Shown piece by piece: positions 7,304 to 14,986 of a DNA stretch of 49,703 nucleotides; the first letter of the stretch is position 1; each line of letters starts with the position of its first letter. Both the position numbers and the translations under genes were made by a program. The notes under the pieces were generated by a model. It was given only the letters and a program-made list of their open reading frames with translations, did no database searches and had not been told where the DNA came from. The stretch lies in contig NZ_QWFA01000016.1 of assembly GCF_003501885.1 (NCBI RefSeq), forward strand, positions 1-49,703. Direction: 5' to 3'. This DNA is from Streptomyces globisporus. GTDB taxonomy: Bacteria > Actinomycetota > Actinomycetes > Streptomycetales > Streptomycetaceae.

Positions 7304-9975
7304 GCCCCCGAGGAGGAACCTCCGGCGTCGGCGTACCGCCGGTGGTCCCAGCGCTCGGAGGGCACTTCCTGGATGCAGTCCCGGCCGGAGCGCAGGTTCT
7401 GCCAGAACTCGTCGAGGCCGGCCGCCTGCGGATAGCGTCCGCTGAGTCCGATGACAGCGATGTCGGTTGCGGCGTGGGCCGGAGCGTCAGGCCGGTTCTC
7501 GCCCGTCCGCGCGGAACGGTGTACGTCTCGCGGAACCCGGTCCTCCGCCACCGGGGGGTCCACCAGGGCACGTGTGCTCAGCCCGGTCAGCTCCGCACAC
7601 ACCTGTCCGCTCTCGTCGAACACGGTGACGTCCAGCCGCTCCGGAGCGGCGTCGCGCTCGCTCCCCGGCTGATGCCTGAGCCAGGCATATGCCGAGGCCG
7701 ACGTCTCGGCCACCGCCTCCATCCCCTGCAGGGCGAACGGCAGGGCCGGGCGGGCATCCTCTCCATCCGACAGCCGCGCCGCCGGCAGGAGGCCGATGGT
7801 GGCCTGGAGGGCACCGTCGATGATGCTCGGGTGCAGTCGGTACCGGTCCGCGCGGTCCGCTGCCGCGGGCAGGCGCAGCTCGGCCAGTACCTGAGGCCGT
7901 CCTTCCTCGTCCGAGCCCACCCCCAGCTCCACCAGGGACTGCTGTGCGGGCCCGTACTCCATGCCCGCGCGGGCATACAGCTCGTACACGTCCGAGCCCT
8001 GGAGCGTCCGATCGGCACAGGCGGCGCGCAGCTCGGCAAGGCGCACACGGTCCGGAGCGTCGCCTTCCAGGAGCCTCGCACGCCCTTGGCCGCACAGGGT
8101 GCGTTCGCCGTCTCCGCCGACGCTGTGAATCGTGTACTCCCAGCCGTACCCGTGCAGTGATCGCACGTCCAAAGAGAGCTCCAGCCCGTCGGGGCCGCAG
8201 ATGGCGGGGCGCAACCAGACGATGTCGTCGAGGCGCACACGTGCCGCGTGCGCTTCGCCGAGAAGACGTTCGACCGCCGCGTATGCCATCTCCAACTGCG
8301 CTACCGCAGGCAGCACGCGGGAGCTGTGGATGCGGTGATCTCGCAGGAACGGCTCCGTGCCGTCGAACCGCGTCCGACAGACGATGCCGTCGCCACTTCG
8401 CACGGCGTGGTGCAGCATCGGGTGCGGGCGTTCGACCGTCTCTCCCACCGGCGCCCGGGAGTCGTCCGCGGCCGCCGCCCCGCCGCGGGCGGCGGCAACG
8501 TACTCGGCCACGGCCTGCACGGTGCGGTAATCCGAGAAGACGGCGGGCGCGAGTGCCACTCCGAAGCGCTCGCCCAGCCGGGCGGCCAGCTGAGCCAGAG
8601 TGGTCCAGTCGCATCCGAAGTCGGTGAACTCGCCGTGGGGATCCACGTCCCCGGTCGGCACCTTCAGGAGTGCGGACAGCTCTTCGAGGAGCCCGTCACG
8701 GATGTCGTCCAGTGGGGCGGTGGGTCCCCTGCCGCTCTGTCGCACAGGCATCGACGGCGACACGGAGTGCGCGGGTGTCTCGTCCGACGGGGCATCGGGG
8801 AGAGACGCCCCCCGGCGTTCCGCGACGCGCTCTTCCAGCCAGACCGAGAGAGCCGCGACCGACCGGTACTCGAACATGATCGTGGGCGAGAGGGAGAGCG
8901 AGAGCCGGTCCTCCAGGGCGGGTACCAGCGACACGAGGTCCACCGAGACGAGGCCCAGTTCGTAGAACCCGCACTCGACGTCGACCTTGGTCTCCGGCAC
9001 CTTCAGACGCTCGGCGATCAACGTCCGCAGGAGGCCGGAGACGTCCGGTCCTGTGTCTGCCGGATCAGCGGTCGGCCCGGGCGTGGGGCGCCCTGGGAGG
9101 GCCGCGTTCGGGTGGCCCGTCGAAGACTCGTTCCGAGCGTCGAGAGCCGACACGTCACGGACCCGCTTGGCCACGAGCCGGCCGACCTCCGCGATCTTGA
9201 GACCCTCGGCGTCGTAGAACTCCACCGACAGCCGCATGAGTTCGTCGTCCCGCTGCGTCGATGCCGCCGGGACGCGGACGTAACAGCGATCGCCCAGTGG
9301 GGCGGCGGCGCGGAACGACTCGAAGACCAGCGGCAGATAGAGCCCCTCGCCCTCACTGCCCTCGTAGAGCATGTGGTTGCCGACGCTGCCGCCGAGCAAA
9401 CCCGCCTCGAACAGGGCCGGATGGAAGAGGAAGGAGTTCGCGCTGTCGCGGTACGCCGAGGCGAGATCCAGTTCGACCACCCAGTCGTCGTGGCGCCGGT
9501 GCACCACCCCCTCGGACCGCATCAGGCCCGAGTGCACCAGATCGTTCCGCCGGAGCCAGGTGTAGATCTCGTCCAGCGTGGCGATCCGCTCCCCCACGCC
9601 AACGGGTAAGGACAGCCGTTCCTGGAAGGTAGCCGGTGGACACGCGTGTGCCGTCACCACCGCGTGCAGCACGGGCCCCGAGTCCGGCCGACGCCGGCTG
9701 CGCACCTCGATCCGCTGCCCCCCGGCCGGCGCGGGCCGCCCCTCGATGGTGGTCAGAACCTGCTCACCGGGCGCCGCGACGAGCGGCGCCAGAATGGTGA
9801 GGTTGCGCAGTTCGACCTCCGCCATGGCGATGCCCTGGCGGGCGAGGACCTGTAGGACAAGATCCACGTAGCCGACGCCGGGAAGCAGGTGGAGGCCGTG
9901 CACGACATGACCCCGCAGCAACGGGTTGTCGGTCGTCACGGTATAAGTCTCGGTAAAAGTCGCGGAGTTGGCCAT
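7123..9975 (-). CDS. trans-AT PKS, N-terminal part (DH-ACP-ACP-DH-KS start) of a frameshifted gene
   Basis: The start chosen is the ATG at 9975, preceded by GGGGA at a 5-nt spacing; this fits better than the in-frame start further upstream at 10158. Domains: a dehydratase-type hotdog fold at the very N terminus (HVVHGLHLLP near residues 25-35, HxxxGxxxxP intact, but HPALFEAG has Glu where the second catalytic residue is usually Asp); ACP1 with GLVSV (Ser344 present, the preceding Asp is Val343); ACP2 with GCDWTT (Trp457 at the phosphopantetheine Ser position); a second DH with HRIHSSRVLP (Gly of the motif is Ser) and HPSIIDGAL; then the start of a KS ([11 protein letters not shown]). Translation then shifts frame and ends at 7123. 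With one base restored the gene spans 1511-9975, about 2821 residues. A PKS starting with DH implies a module split between two proteins. Confidence 0.88.
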   Translation of the reverse strand: MANSATFTETYTVTTDNPLLRGHVVHGLHLLPGVGYVDLVLQVLARQGIAMAEVELRNLTILAPLVAAPGEQVLTTIEGRPAPAGGQRIEVRSRRRPDSGPVLHAVVTAHACPPATFQERLSLPVGVGERIATLDEIYTWLRRNDLVHSGLMRSEGVVHRRHDDWVVELDLASAYRDSANSFLFHPALFEAGLLGGSVGNHMLYEGSEGEGLYLPLVFESFRAAAPLGDRCYVRVPAASTQRDDELMRLSVEFYDAEGLKIAEVGRLVAKRVRDVSALDARNESSTGHPNAALPGRPTPGPTADPADTGPDVSGLLRTLIAERLKVPETKVDVECGFYELGLVSVDLVSLVPALEDRLSLSLSPTIMFEYRSVAALSVWLEERVAERRGASLPDAPSDETPAHSVSPSMPVRQSGRGPTAPLDDIRDGLLEELSALLKVPTGDVDPHGEFTDFGCDWTTLAQLAARLGERFGVALAPAVFSDYRTVQAVAEYVAAARGGAAAADDSRAPVGETVERPHPMLHHAVRSGDGIVCRTRFDGTEPFLRDHRIHSSRVLPAVAQLEMAYAAVERLLGEAHAARVRLDDIVWLRPAICGPDGLELSLDVRSLHGYGWEYTIHSVGGDGERTLCGQGRARLLEGDAPDRVRLAELRAACADRTLQGSDVYELYARAGMEYGPAQQSLVELGVGSDEEGRPQVLAELRLPAAADRADRYRLHPSIIDGALQATIGLLPAARLSDGEDARPALPFALQGMEAVAETSASAYAWLRHQPGSERDAAPERLDVTVFDESGQVCAELTGLSTRALVDPPVAEDRVPRDVHRSARTGENRPDAPAHAATDIAVIGLSGRYPQAAGLDEFWQNLRSGRDCIQEVPSERWDHRRYADAGGSSSGAWGASSTRSTGSTRSSSRSRCTRPNYSIPRSGCSSSAPTTRWRTPDTPEACRARWASSPE
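7296..7301 (-). other. Frameshift site in a C6 (G6 on the coding strand) run
   Basis: The upstream frame reads up to GSSSGAW and then becomes nonsense, while the downstream frame begins with GGFLDEIDRFDP. Joining them as AWGGFLDEIDRFDP gives the normal KS sequence. Exactly one extra G in the coding-strand run of six restores frame, and 1511-9975 plus one base is a multiple of three. A homopolymer indel in sequencing is the likeliest cause; a true mutation or programmed slippage cannot be excluded. Confidence 0.9.
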
Positions 9976-10814
9976 CGGATTCCCCAGTCGATCGGTAACC
10001 AGCGCAGGACAGCGCCCTGACGGCGGTGATGCGCGCAGTCGGAACCGACAACGGGAAGGTCCGGGACAAGTGAAAGAACCTCGGCGTCGCATTGCCGCGC
10101 ACCGGCGCGAAAAGAATGAGAACGGATATCCGTCAACCCTGCACAGGCATGCACACAAGTAAGGCAGGGAGGTTGGTGTTGACTACACGAAGGAAATGAT
10201 CAGGCCTGGACGTCGGCCAAGAGGCGCGAGAGCGCCGTCGAAATGTCGAGTGAGGCCCGCATAAATCGCAACAACCCATTGAAATCCACCCCCGTGGCCC
10301 GCTGTTTGCAGCTCGGTCCGATCCGCCTGAGGGCGGTCCACGCGATCCGAATGAACGTCGCGCTGCACTTCGCTGCTCCGCACGCTACCCGAACACCGGA
10401 AGGAAGATCAAGGAACACAGTGTGACGACCTCCCTCGGGAATGAGAGCGGAGCGTGACGCACCGGCCGGCCAGGACCGTTTTCTTCCCTTCATCCGCACA
10501 TAGACTTCCATGAACCACCGGCTCAAGAATTCCGTGGATCGATCGTCGCGCACAACAGCCGGCATCGGTAAGGTGCTTCCGGTGCGCGCTCCCCAGGAAT
10601 CCGGCACAGCAGTACGACGGGGAAGTGTCCGTCATACCGGGACGCACATGACGCTTACCGGCCACCCGCCGCCGGTGGCCAATCCTGGGTCTCTTCAGAT
10701 GAAATCGCGGCCGTGGCCGATGTCACACATCACTCAGCCGCCTGCCCGCCACCGGCCCACCGGGGCGGGAGGTCGCGGCAATTCGTGCAGCCCTTTACAG
10801 AACAGGAACAACAC
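9976..10814. other. 839-bp divergent intergenic region
   Basis: Lies between the start of the second PKS (minus strand) and the short-chain dehydrogenase (plus strand), so it should hold promoters for both. It is visibly less GC-rich than the flanking genes. It contains the perfect 12-bp palindrome ACGGATATCCGT at 10122-10133, about 150 bp upstream of the PKS start. The longest open frames here (for example 10200-10607, minus) have no recognisable motif, poor codon bias and no ribosome site, so I call no gene. Confidence 0.6.
10122..10133. promoter_or_regulatory. Perfect 12-bp palindrome upstream of the PKS
   Basis: ACGGATATCCGT is its own reverse complement and sits in the divergent promoter region. 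A regulator site is possible, but the flanks do not extend the symmetry and no regulator gene is in view, so function is unproven. Confidence 0.3.
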
Positions 10815-11573
10815 GTGCGGATCGAAGGAAACGTCGCACTGGTCACCGGCGGAGCATCCGGCCTCGGGCTGGCGACGGTCAGGGAGCTCCGGAACCGCGG
10901 AGCGTCGGTGGTCATTCTGGGCCGTTCCTCGCGCGGCAAGGAGGTCGCGGAGGAACTGGGCGAGCGTGTCGCGTTCTCTCCCGGAACCGTGACGAGCGAG
11001 GAGGACGTCACCGCCGCGATCGACCTCGCATCGAGCATGGGGCCTCTCCGCATCGCCGTGAGCTGCGCCGGAATCGGCAACGCCATGAAGACAGTCGGTA
11101 AGAACCGCCCGTTCCCGCTGGCCGCGTTCGCCGAGGTCGTCCAGGTCAACCTCGTCGGAACCTTCAACGTCATCCGCCTGGCCGCGGCGCGGATGGACCA
11201 GGCCGACGACGACGGCGAGGAACGTGGCGTCATCATCAACACCTCCTCGGCGGCAGCCTTCGACGGACAGACCGGGCAGGCCGCCTATGCGGCCTCCAAG
11301 GCGGGCATCGTGGGCATGACCCTGCCCATCGCCCGCGACCTGGCCCAGTCGAGGATCCGCGTGGTCACGGTCGCGCCGGGGCTCTTCCGCACCCCGATGT
11401 TCGACTCACTCCCGAAGTCCGCACTCGATACGCTCGGCCGGCAGGTGCCCCATCCGGCCCGGCTCGGCGACCCTGCGGAATTCGCCTCGCTCGTCGCACA
11501 CATCGTGGACAACCCCATGCTCAACGGGGAGACGATCCGGCTCGACGGCGCCCTGAGGATGGCTCCGCGATAG
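10815..11573 (+). CDS. Short-chain dehydrogenase/reductase, 3-hydroxyacyl-CoA dehydrogenase type
   Basis: The start taken is the GTG at 10815, preceded by AGGAA at a suitable spacing and beginning directly with the Rossmann strand; longer in-frame starts add an unrelated tail. The 252-residue length is typical of classical SDRs. Motifs: TGGASGLGLA (NAD(P)-binding), CAGIGNA, catalytic INTSS and YAASK, and PGLFRTPM near the C terminus. The pattern most resembles the HSD10-like 2-methyl-3-hydroxyacyl-CoA dehydrogenases. It probably forms a plus-strand unit with the membrane acyltransferase 152 bp downstream. Inside the cluster it could act as a tailoring oxidoreductase or in precursor supply. 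Family is clear; substrate is inference. Confidence 0.85.
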   Translation: MRIEGNVALVTGGASGLGLATVRELRNRGASVVILGRSSRGKEVAEELGERVAFSPGTVTSEEDVTAAIDLASSMGPLRIAVSCAGIGNAMKTVGKNRPFPLAAFAEVVQVNLVGTFNVIRLAAARMDQADDDGEERGVIINTSSAAAFDGQTGQAAYAASKAGIVGMTLPIARDLAQSRIRVVTVAPGLFRTPMFDSLPKSALDTLGRQVPHPARLGDPAEFASLVAHIVDNPMLNGETIRLDGALRMAPR

Positions 11574-11725
11574 CAGGACTTCGCCATGCGTTTTCAGCCA
11601 AGTATCGTGCCGTCACCTGAAGCTGTGGCCCGTTCACTGCCGGTGGCCTCGAAAGGCTTTCCTGCCCCGGCTCCCGGGAGCAGTCGCATTTCCGACACAC
11701 CCCTACCCAGGAGGAGAAGTACCCC

Positions 11726-12889
11726 ATGACCAACGAGCTCTCCACAGGAAGTCGTCTACCGTCGCTGACGAGTCTGCGGTTCTTTCTGGCTTTGGTGGTG
11801 GTGTGGTACCACGTGAGCTTCGTCTCGGGATTATTCGACGGTGCCCTTCAGCAGGGCCTCGGCGCCGCCTCGCCATTCGCCGCTGGGGCGGTGAGCGGAT
11901 TCTTCGTCCTGTCCGGATTCGTACTGACCTGGGCACACAGACCGAGCGACCGGTTCCGCGCATTCTGGCGGCGCCGTTTCTGGAAACTCTTCCCCAACCA
12001 TCTGCTGGCCTGGACAGCGGTGCTGGTCTTCTTCGCCGTGACCACCGCCGACGTTCCCATGACGTCACCCCCCGGAGACAGTGCGGGCGCAGCCATCGCG
12101 AATCTGCTGCTGGTCCAGGTATGGATACCGTACGCAAGTATATTCTCCGGCTTCAACACACCGGCGTGGTCGATCGCCGTTGAGCTGTTCTTCTACGCGC
12201 TCTTCCCCGCCCTCCTCATAGTCGCCCGCAGGATTCCCACACACCGACTGCGCGGCGCGTGGACCGCGCTGGCGCTGTTGATCGTTCTCATGCCACTGGT
12301 TGCCACGACCGTCCCCGGGCCGAAGATGTACGACTGGCTCCCCCTCAACGAACGCAGTCTCTGGTTCATCTACGTCTTCCCGCCTGTCCGGCTGCTGGAG
12401 TTCATGCTGGGCATCGTGACCGCCCGTCTCCTTCAGACCGGCACCTGGCCTCGCGTCAACCGCCTTGTGGTGGCCGCGGCCTTCCTGGTGTTCCTGGCCG
12501 TGCTGCCGGCGTTGCCCCCGCAGTACGCGATGGGCTCGGCGATCGCTCCGGCGCTCGCCGCGGTCATCGCGAAGACCGCACTGGCCGATCTCGAAGGCCG
12601 CGCCCGGTTGCTGCCCCGCCCCTCACTCATCGCTCTGGGCGAGGCCTCCTATGCCCTGTACATCACACACTTCCCCGTGATGATGGCCATCCGCCACCTG
12701 ATCGGGACCGACCCGAACCTGACCGTCGGAGCGCGCTTCGCGATCGTCCTCGTGGTCATCGGCCTCTCGGTGGCGCTGTCCCTCCTCGTGTTCCGCTACT
12801 TCGAGCGCCCTCTGATGCGTCGCTGGTCCAGCGGCCGGAACACCTCGCGGCCGCAGGCGGCCGACTCCGTACCCGCCTCCGCCTCCTGA
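11726..12889 (+). CDS. Membrane acyltransferase, acyltransferase-3 (OafA/NodX) family
   Basis: The ATG at 11726 follows a textbook AGGAGG nine nucleotides upstream. The 387-residue protein has about ten hydrophobic segments and the family's N-terminal features: SLRFFLALVVVWYHVSF with the conserved His after the first helix, then FFVLSGFVLTWAHR, with basic residues after it. Members transfer acyl groups from cytoplasmic acyl-CoA to hydroxyls of sugars, lipids or secondary metabolites at the membrane. Its place between PKS genes, just after the SDR and convergent with the trans-AT gene, suggests O-acylation of the product (for example at threonine or a polyketide hydroxyl) or self-protection. 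That role is inferred from position only. Confidence 0.85.
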   Translation: MTNELSTGSRLPSLTSLRFFLALVVVWYHVSFVSGLFDGALQQGLGAASPFAAGAVSGFFVLSGFVLTWAHRPSDRFRAFWRRRFWKLFPNHLLAWTAVLVFFAVTTADVPMTSPPGDSAGAAIANLLLVQVWIPYASIFSGFNTPAWSIAVELFFYALFPALLIVARRIPTHRLRGAWTALALLIVLMPLVATTVPGPKMYDWLPLNERSLWFIYVFPPVRLLEFMLGIVTARLLQTGTWPRVNRLVVAAAFLVFLAVLPALPPQYAMGSAIAPALAAVIAKTALADLEGRARLLPRPSLIALGEASYALYITHFPVMMAIRHLIGTDPNLTVGARFAIVLVVIGLSVALSLLVFRYFERPLMRRWSSGRNTSRPQAADSVPASAS

Positions 12890-12914
12890 GTACCGCCCCG
12901 GTACCGGCCACAGG

Positions 12915-14822
12915 TCACCGTGCTGTCCGGGCTTCCGTCGAGGACCCGGACAGCACGGCCCTCAGGCTCTCCCGCAGTTGCCGCATGGATACCGCGTCTG
13001 GCGTGAAGCGGTCCATGGCGGACGCCGCCCGGTAGTCGGGCCCATAGCCGTACTTGAGGAGGGTGACGAAGGAGCCGCTGGGGCTGAGATCGACGAAGTA
13101 GTGACGCTCCGGCGCTCGGAACGAGGCGGCCATCAGTTCGTCGAATCGGGCCCGTCCCCGGATCACGTCCCAGAGGTACGTGTCCCAGTGGTTCACCATG
13201 TCGTCCGGCAACGGCCCGGCACAGGCGGCCGAGTAGACCGGCATACCGGGCCTGCTCACCGCGACGGCACGACCCATGATCCGGCACTCGTGCCGGACGT
13301 CGTCGAGGAGCGGCGAGTGGAAACCGTACCGGACGGGCAACTGGACGGCCGTCACACCCTCTTCGCCCAGCGCGGCCCGCACTTCGGTCAGCCGCTCACT
13401 CGTTCCGCTCACGACGAAGTGCCCCGACGTACGGCTCGCGCAGTTGACGCCCGCCAGGTACAGATCGCCGAACAACTCCCGGCGCCGACGGTAGAGATCC
13501 GGGTCGGCGAGGACTCCGAGCATGCCACCGGGACGGCAGTGCCGCTTCATCAGGTAGGCCTGTTTCATGACGAGGTCCAGGCCGTCCTCGGGGGACATCG
13601 CTCCGGCGACAGTGGCGGCGACGTACTCGCCCAGACCATGGCCGAGCACCGCGTCGGGACGGAAGCCCTCTTCGCGCAGTGCCTCGGTGAGACTCCAGCC
13701 GGTGGCGTAGAGCGCGGCCTGTGTCTGGAGGAGGCCGTCGAAGTCCTGTCCGCGGCGGGTTTCGTCCTGGATCACGGCCACCAGTGAGGCACCGCAGGCC
13801 GCCTCGTAGAGAGCGCTGCACCGGTCCATGGCCGCCCGGAACGCCGGGTTCTCGTCGTACAGCTCGCGGCCCATCCCGTAGGACTGGGTTCCCTGCCCCC
13901 CGTACATGAAGACGATCTCGGGCCGTAGCGGGGCACGGGGCGGAGCAGGGGGCTTCTCCCGCACCGGCAAGGGCTCTCGTCGGATCTTGTCGGTGAGTTT
14001 GGTCAGGACGGTGCCCGGCCCGATCTCCACGAAGTCCTGATGTCCCTGACTCATGAGCCAGGAGATCGATTCGTACCACTTCACGGGGCTCGATATCTGC
14101 CGGATCAGCAAGTCCGCGTAGTCGGTTGCCGGATAGAGACGGGCGGTGCGGTTGGCGACCACCGGGATGCGGAGTTCTCCGAGTTCGACACCGGAGAGGT
14201 GGCGGGCGAACTCCTCCTCCACGCCGTTCATACAGCGCGAGTGGAACGCCGCGCTCACGTTGAGCGGGACGAGGGCACCGCCGGCTTCCTTGCAGGCGGC
14301 GCGGAGCTCGGGTGCGTGGATCTCGTCGTGGAGTCCGGAGAGGACGCACTGCTTCCGGGCGTTGATGTTGGCGATGTCGATGCTCTGGTGCGGCAGCCCG
14401 GCAAGGACCTCCCGCACGTGCTCCACGTCCAGGCCGACCACGGCGGCCATGGCACCGGACGGGGCCCGGCTCATCAGCTCACCACGCTTGCGGACGAGGT
14501 CGAGCCCGGTGGCGAAGTCGAACGCCCCGGCGGCGAAGAGCGCGCTGTACTCCCCCAGGCTGTGCCCGGCGACCACTGCGGGCAGCTCTCCACCCGCATC
14601 GACGCGGTCGAGGTAGTGCAGTGCGCTGACCGCGTAGAGAGCGGGCTGGGTGTACTCCGTACGGCTCAGAAGGCGGTCGGGGTCGTCGGAGCAGAGCGTC
14701 TGGAGCGAGTAGCCGAGCACATCGTCGGCCTGCCGGACCAGTTCCGGGAACTTGGCGAACAGTTCGTTGCCCATGCCCCTGTGCTGTGAGCCCTGTCCGG
14801 GGAACACGTACACCGATGTCAT
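12915..14822 (-). CDS. Discrete tandem acyltransferase (AT-AT) for the trans-AT PKS
   Basis: 635 residues with two acyltransferase domains and no KS or ACP, the hallmark of freestanding ATs that load every AT-less PKS module. AT1 (about 1-285): VFPGQGSQ, GHSLGEYSA with nucleophile Ser88, and SAFHS in the specificity region, consistent with malonyl-CoA. AT2 (about 300-620): MYGGQGTQ, then GHGLGEYVA, where the nucleophile Ser is Gly396, and YGFHSPLLDD as in the second AT or acyl-hydrolase domains of such tandem proteins. So only AT1 has the catalytic Ser; AT2 looks inactive or structural. The ATG at 14822 has only a weak GAGTGA ribosome site. A terminator separates it from the NRPS upstream, so it may have its own promoter at 14823-14921. 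Confidence 0.93.
   Translation of the reverse strand: MTSVYVFPGQGSQHRGMGNELFAKFPELVRQADDVLGYSLQTLCSDDPDRLLSRTEYTQPALYAVSALHYLDRVDAGGELPAVVAGHSLGEYSALFAAGAFDFATGLDLVRKRGELMSRAPSGAMAAVVGLDVEHVREVLAGLPHQSIDIANINARKQCVLSGLHDEIHAPELRAACKEAGGALVPLNVSAAFHSRCMNGVEEEFARHLSGVELGELRIPVVANRTARLYPATDYADLLIRQISSPVKWYESISWLMSQGHQDFVEIGPGTVLTKLTDKIRREPLPVREKPPAPPRAPLRPEIVFMYGGQGTQSYGMGRELYDENPAFRAAMDRCSALYEAACGASLVAVIQDETRRGQDFDGLLQTQAALYATGWSLTEALREEGFRPDAVLGHGLGEYVAATVAGAMSPEDGLDLVMKQAYLMKRHCRPGGMLGVLADPDLYRRRRELFGDLYLAGVNCASRTSGHFVVSGTSERLTEVRAALGEEGVTAVQLPVRYGFHSPLLDDVRHECRIMGRAVAVSRPGMPVYSAACAGPLPDDMVNHWDTYLWDVIRGRARFDELMAASFRAPERHYFVDLSPSGSFVTLLKYGYGPDYRAASAMDRFTPDAVSMRQLRESLRAVLSGSSTEARTAR
12918..12958. 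terminator. Bidirectional hairpin between convergent genes
   Basis: Perfect 14-bp inverted repeat: CCGTGCTGTCCGGG at 12918-12931 and its complement at 12945-12958, with a 13-nt loop. It begins 28 bp after the membrane acyltransferase stop and lies within the last codons of the convergent trans-AT gene (stop at 12915), so it can serve both transcripts. Confidence 0.75.
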
Positions 14823-14921
14823 GTGATCACTCAGTCGTTGTCGTCGCGGGGATCGGAGCGCCGTAGGCCGAGCCGCTGTTTCGGGCGGTGGTCCTGTATC
14901 CCGCTCGGCGCGGCGGGTCGC

Positions 14922-14963
14922 TCGGGGAGGGGCCGGGCCGGACCCGGCCGGGCCCCTCCCCGA
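14922..14963 (-). terminator. Strong hairpin terminator after the NRPS
   Basis: Thirteen consecutive base pairs (14922-14934 with 14951-14963), one G/G mismatch, five more pairs and a 4-nt loop, almost entirely G/C. It starts 24 bp downstream of the NRPS stop at 14987 and should end the PKS-NRPS transcript before the AT gene. There is no clear U tract, as is common in Streptomyces. Confidence 0.8.
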
Positions 14964-14986
14964 TGTCGTCGACGTGATGTGCCGGT

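Noticed and set aside
10200..10607. 135-residue open frame on the minus strand in the intergenic region
   Set aside because: No ribosome site, weak codon bias, no recognisable motif; overlaps several other random frames.
13000..14822. Reading the tandem AT as a FabD plus a separate gene
   Set aside because: The frame is continuous with a short linker, and AT-AT proteins are usual for trans-AT clusters.
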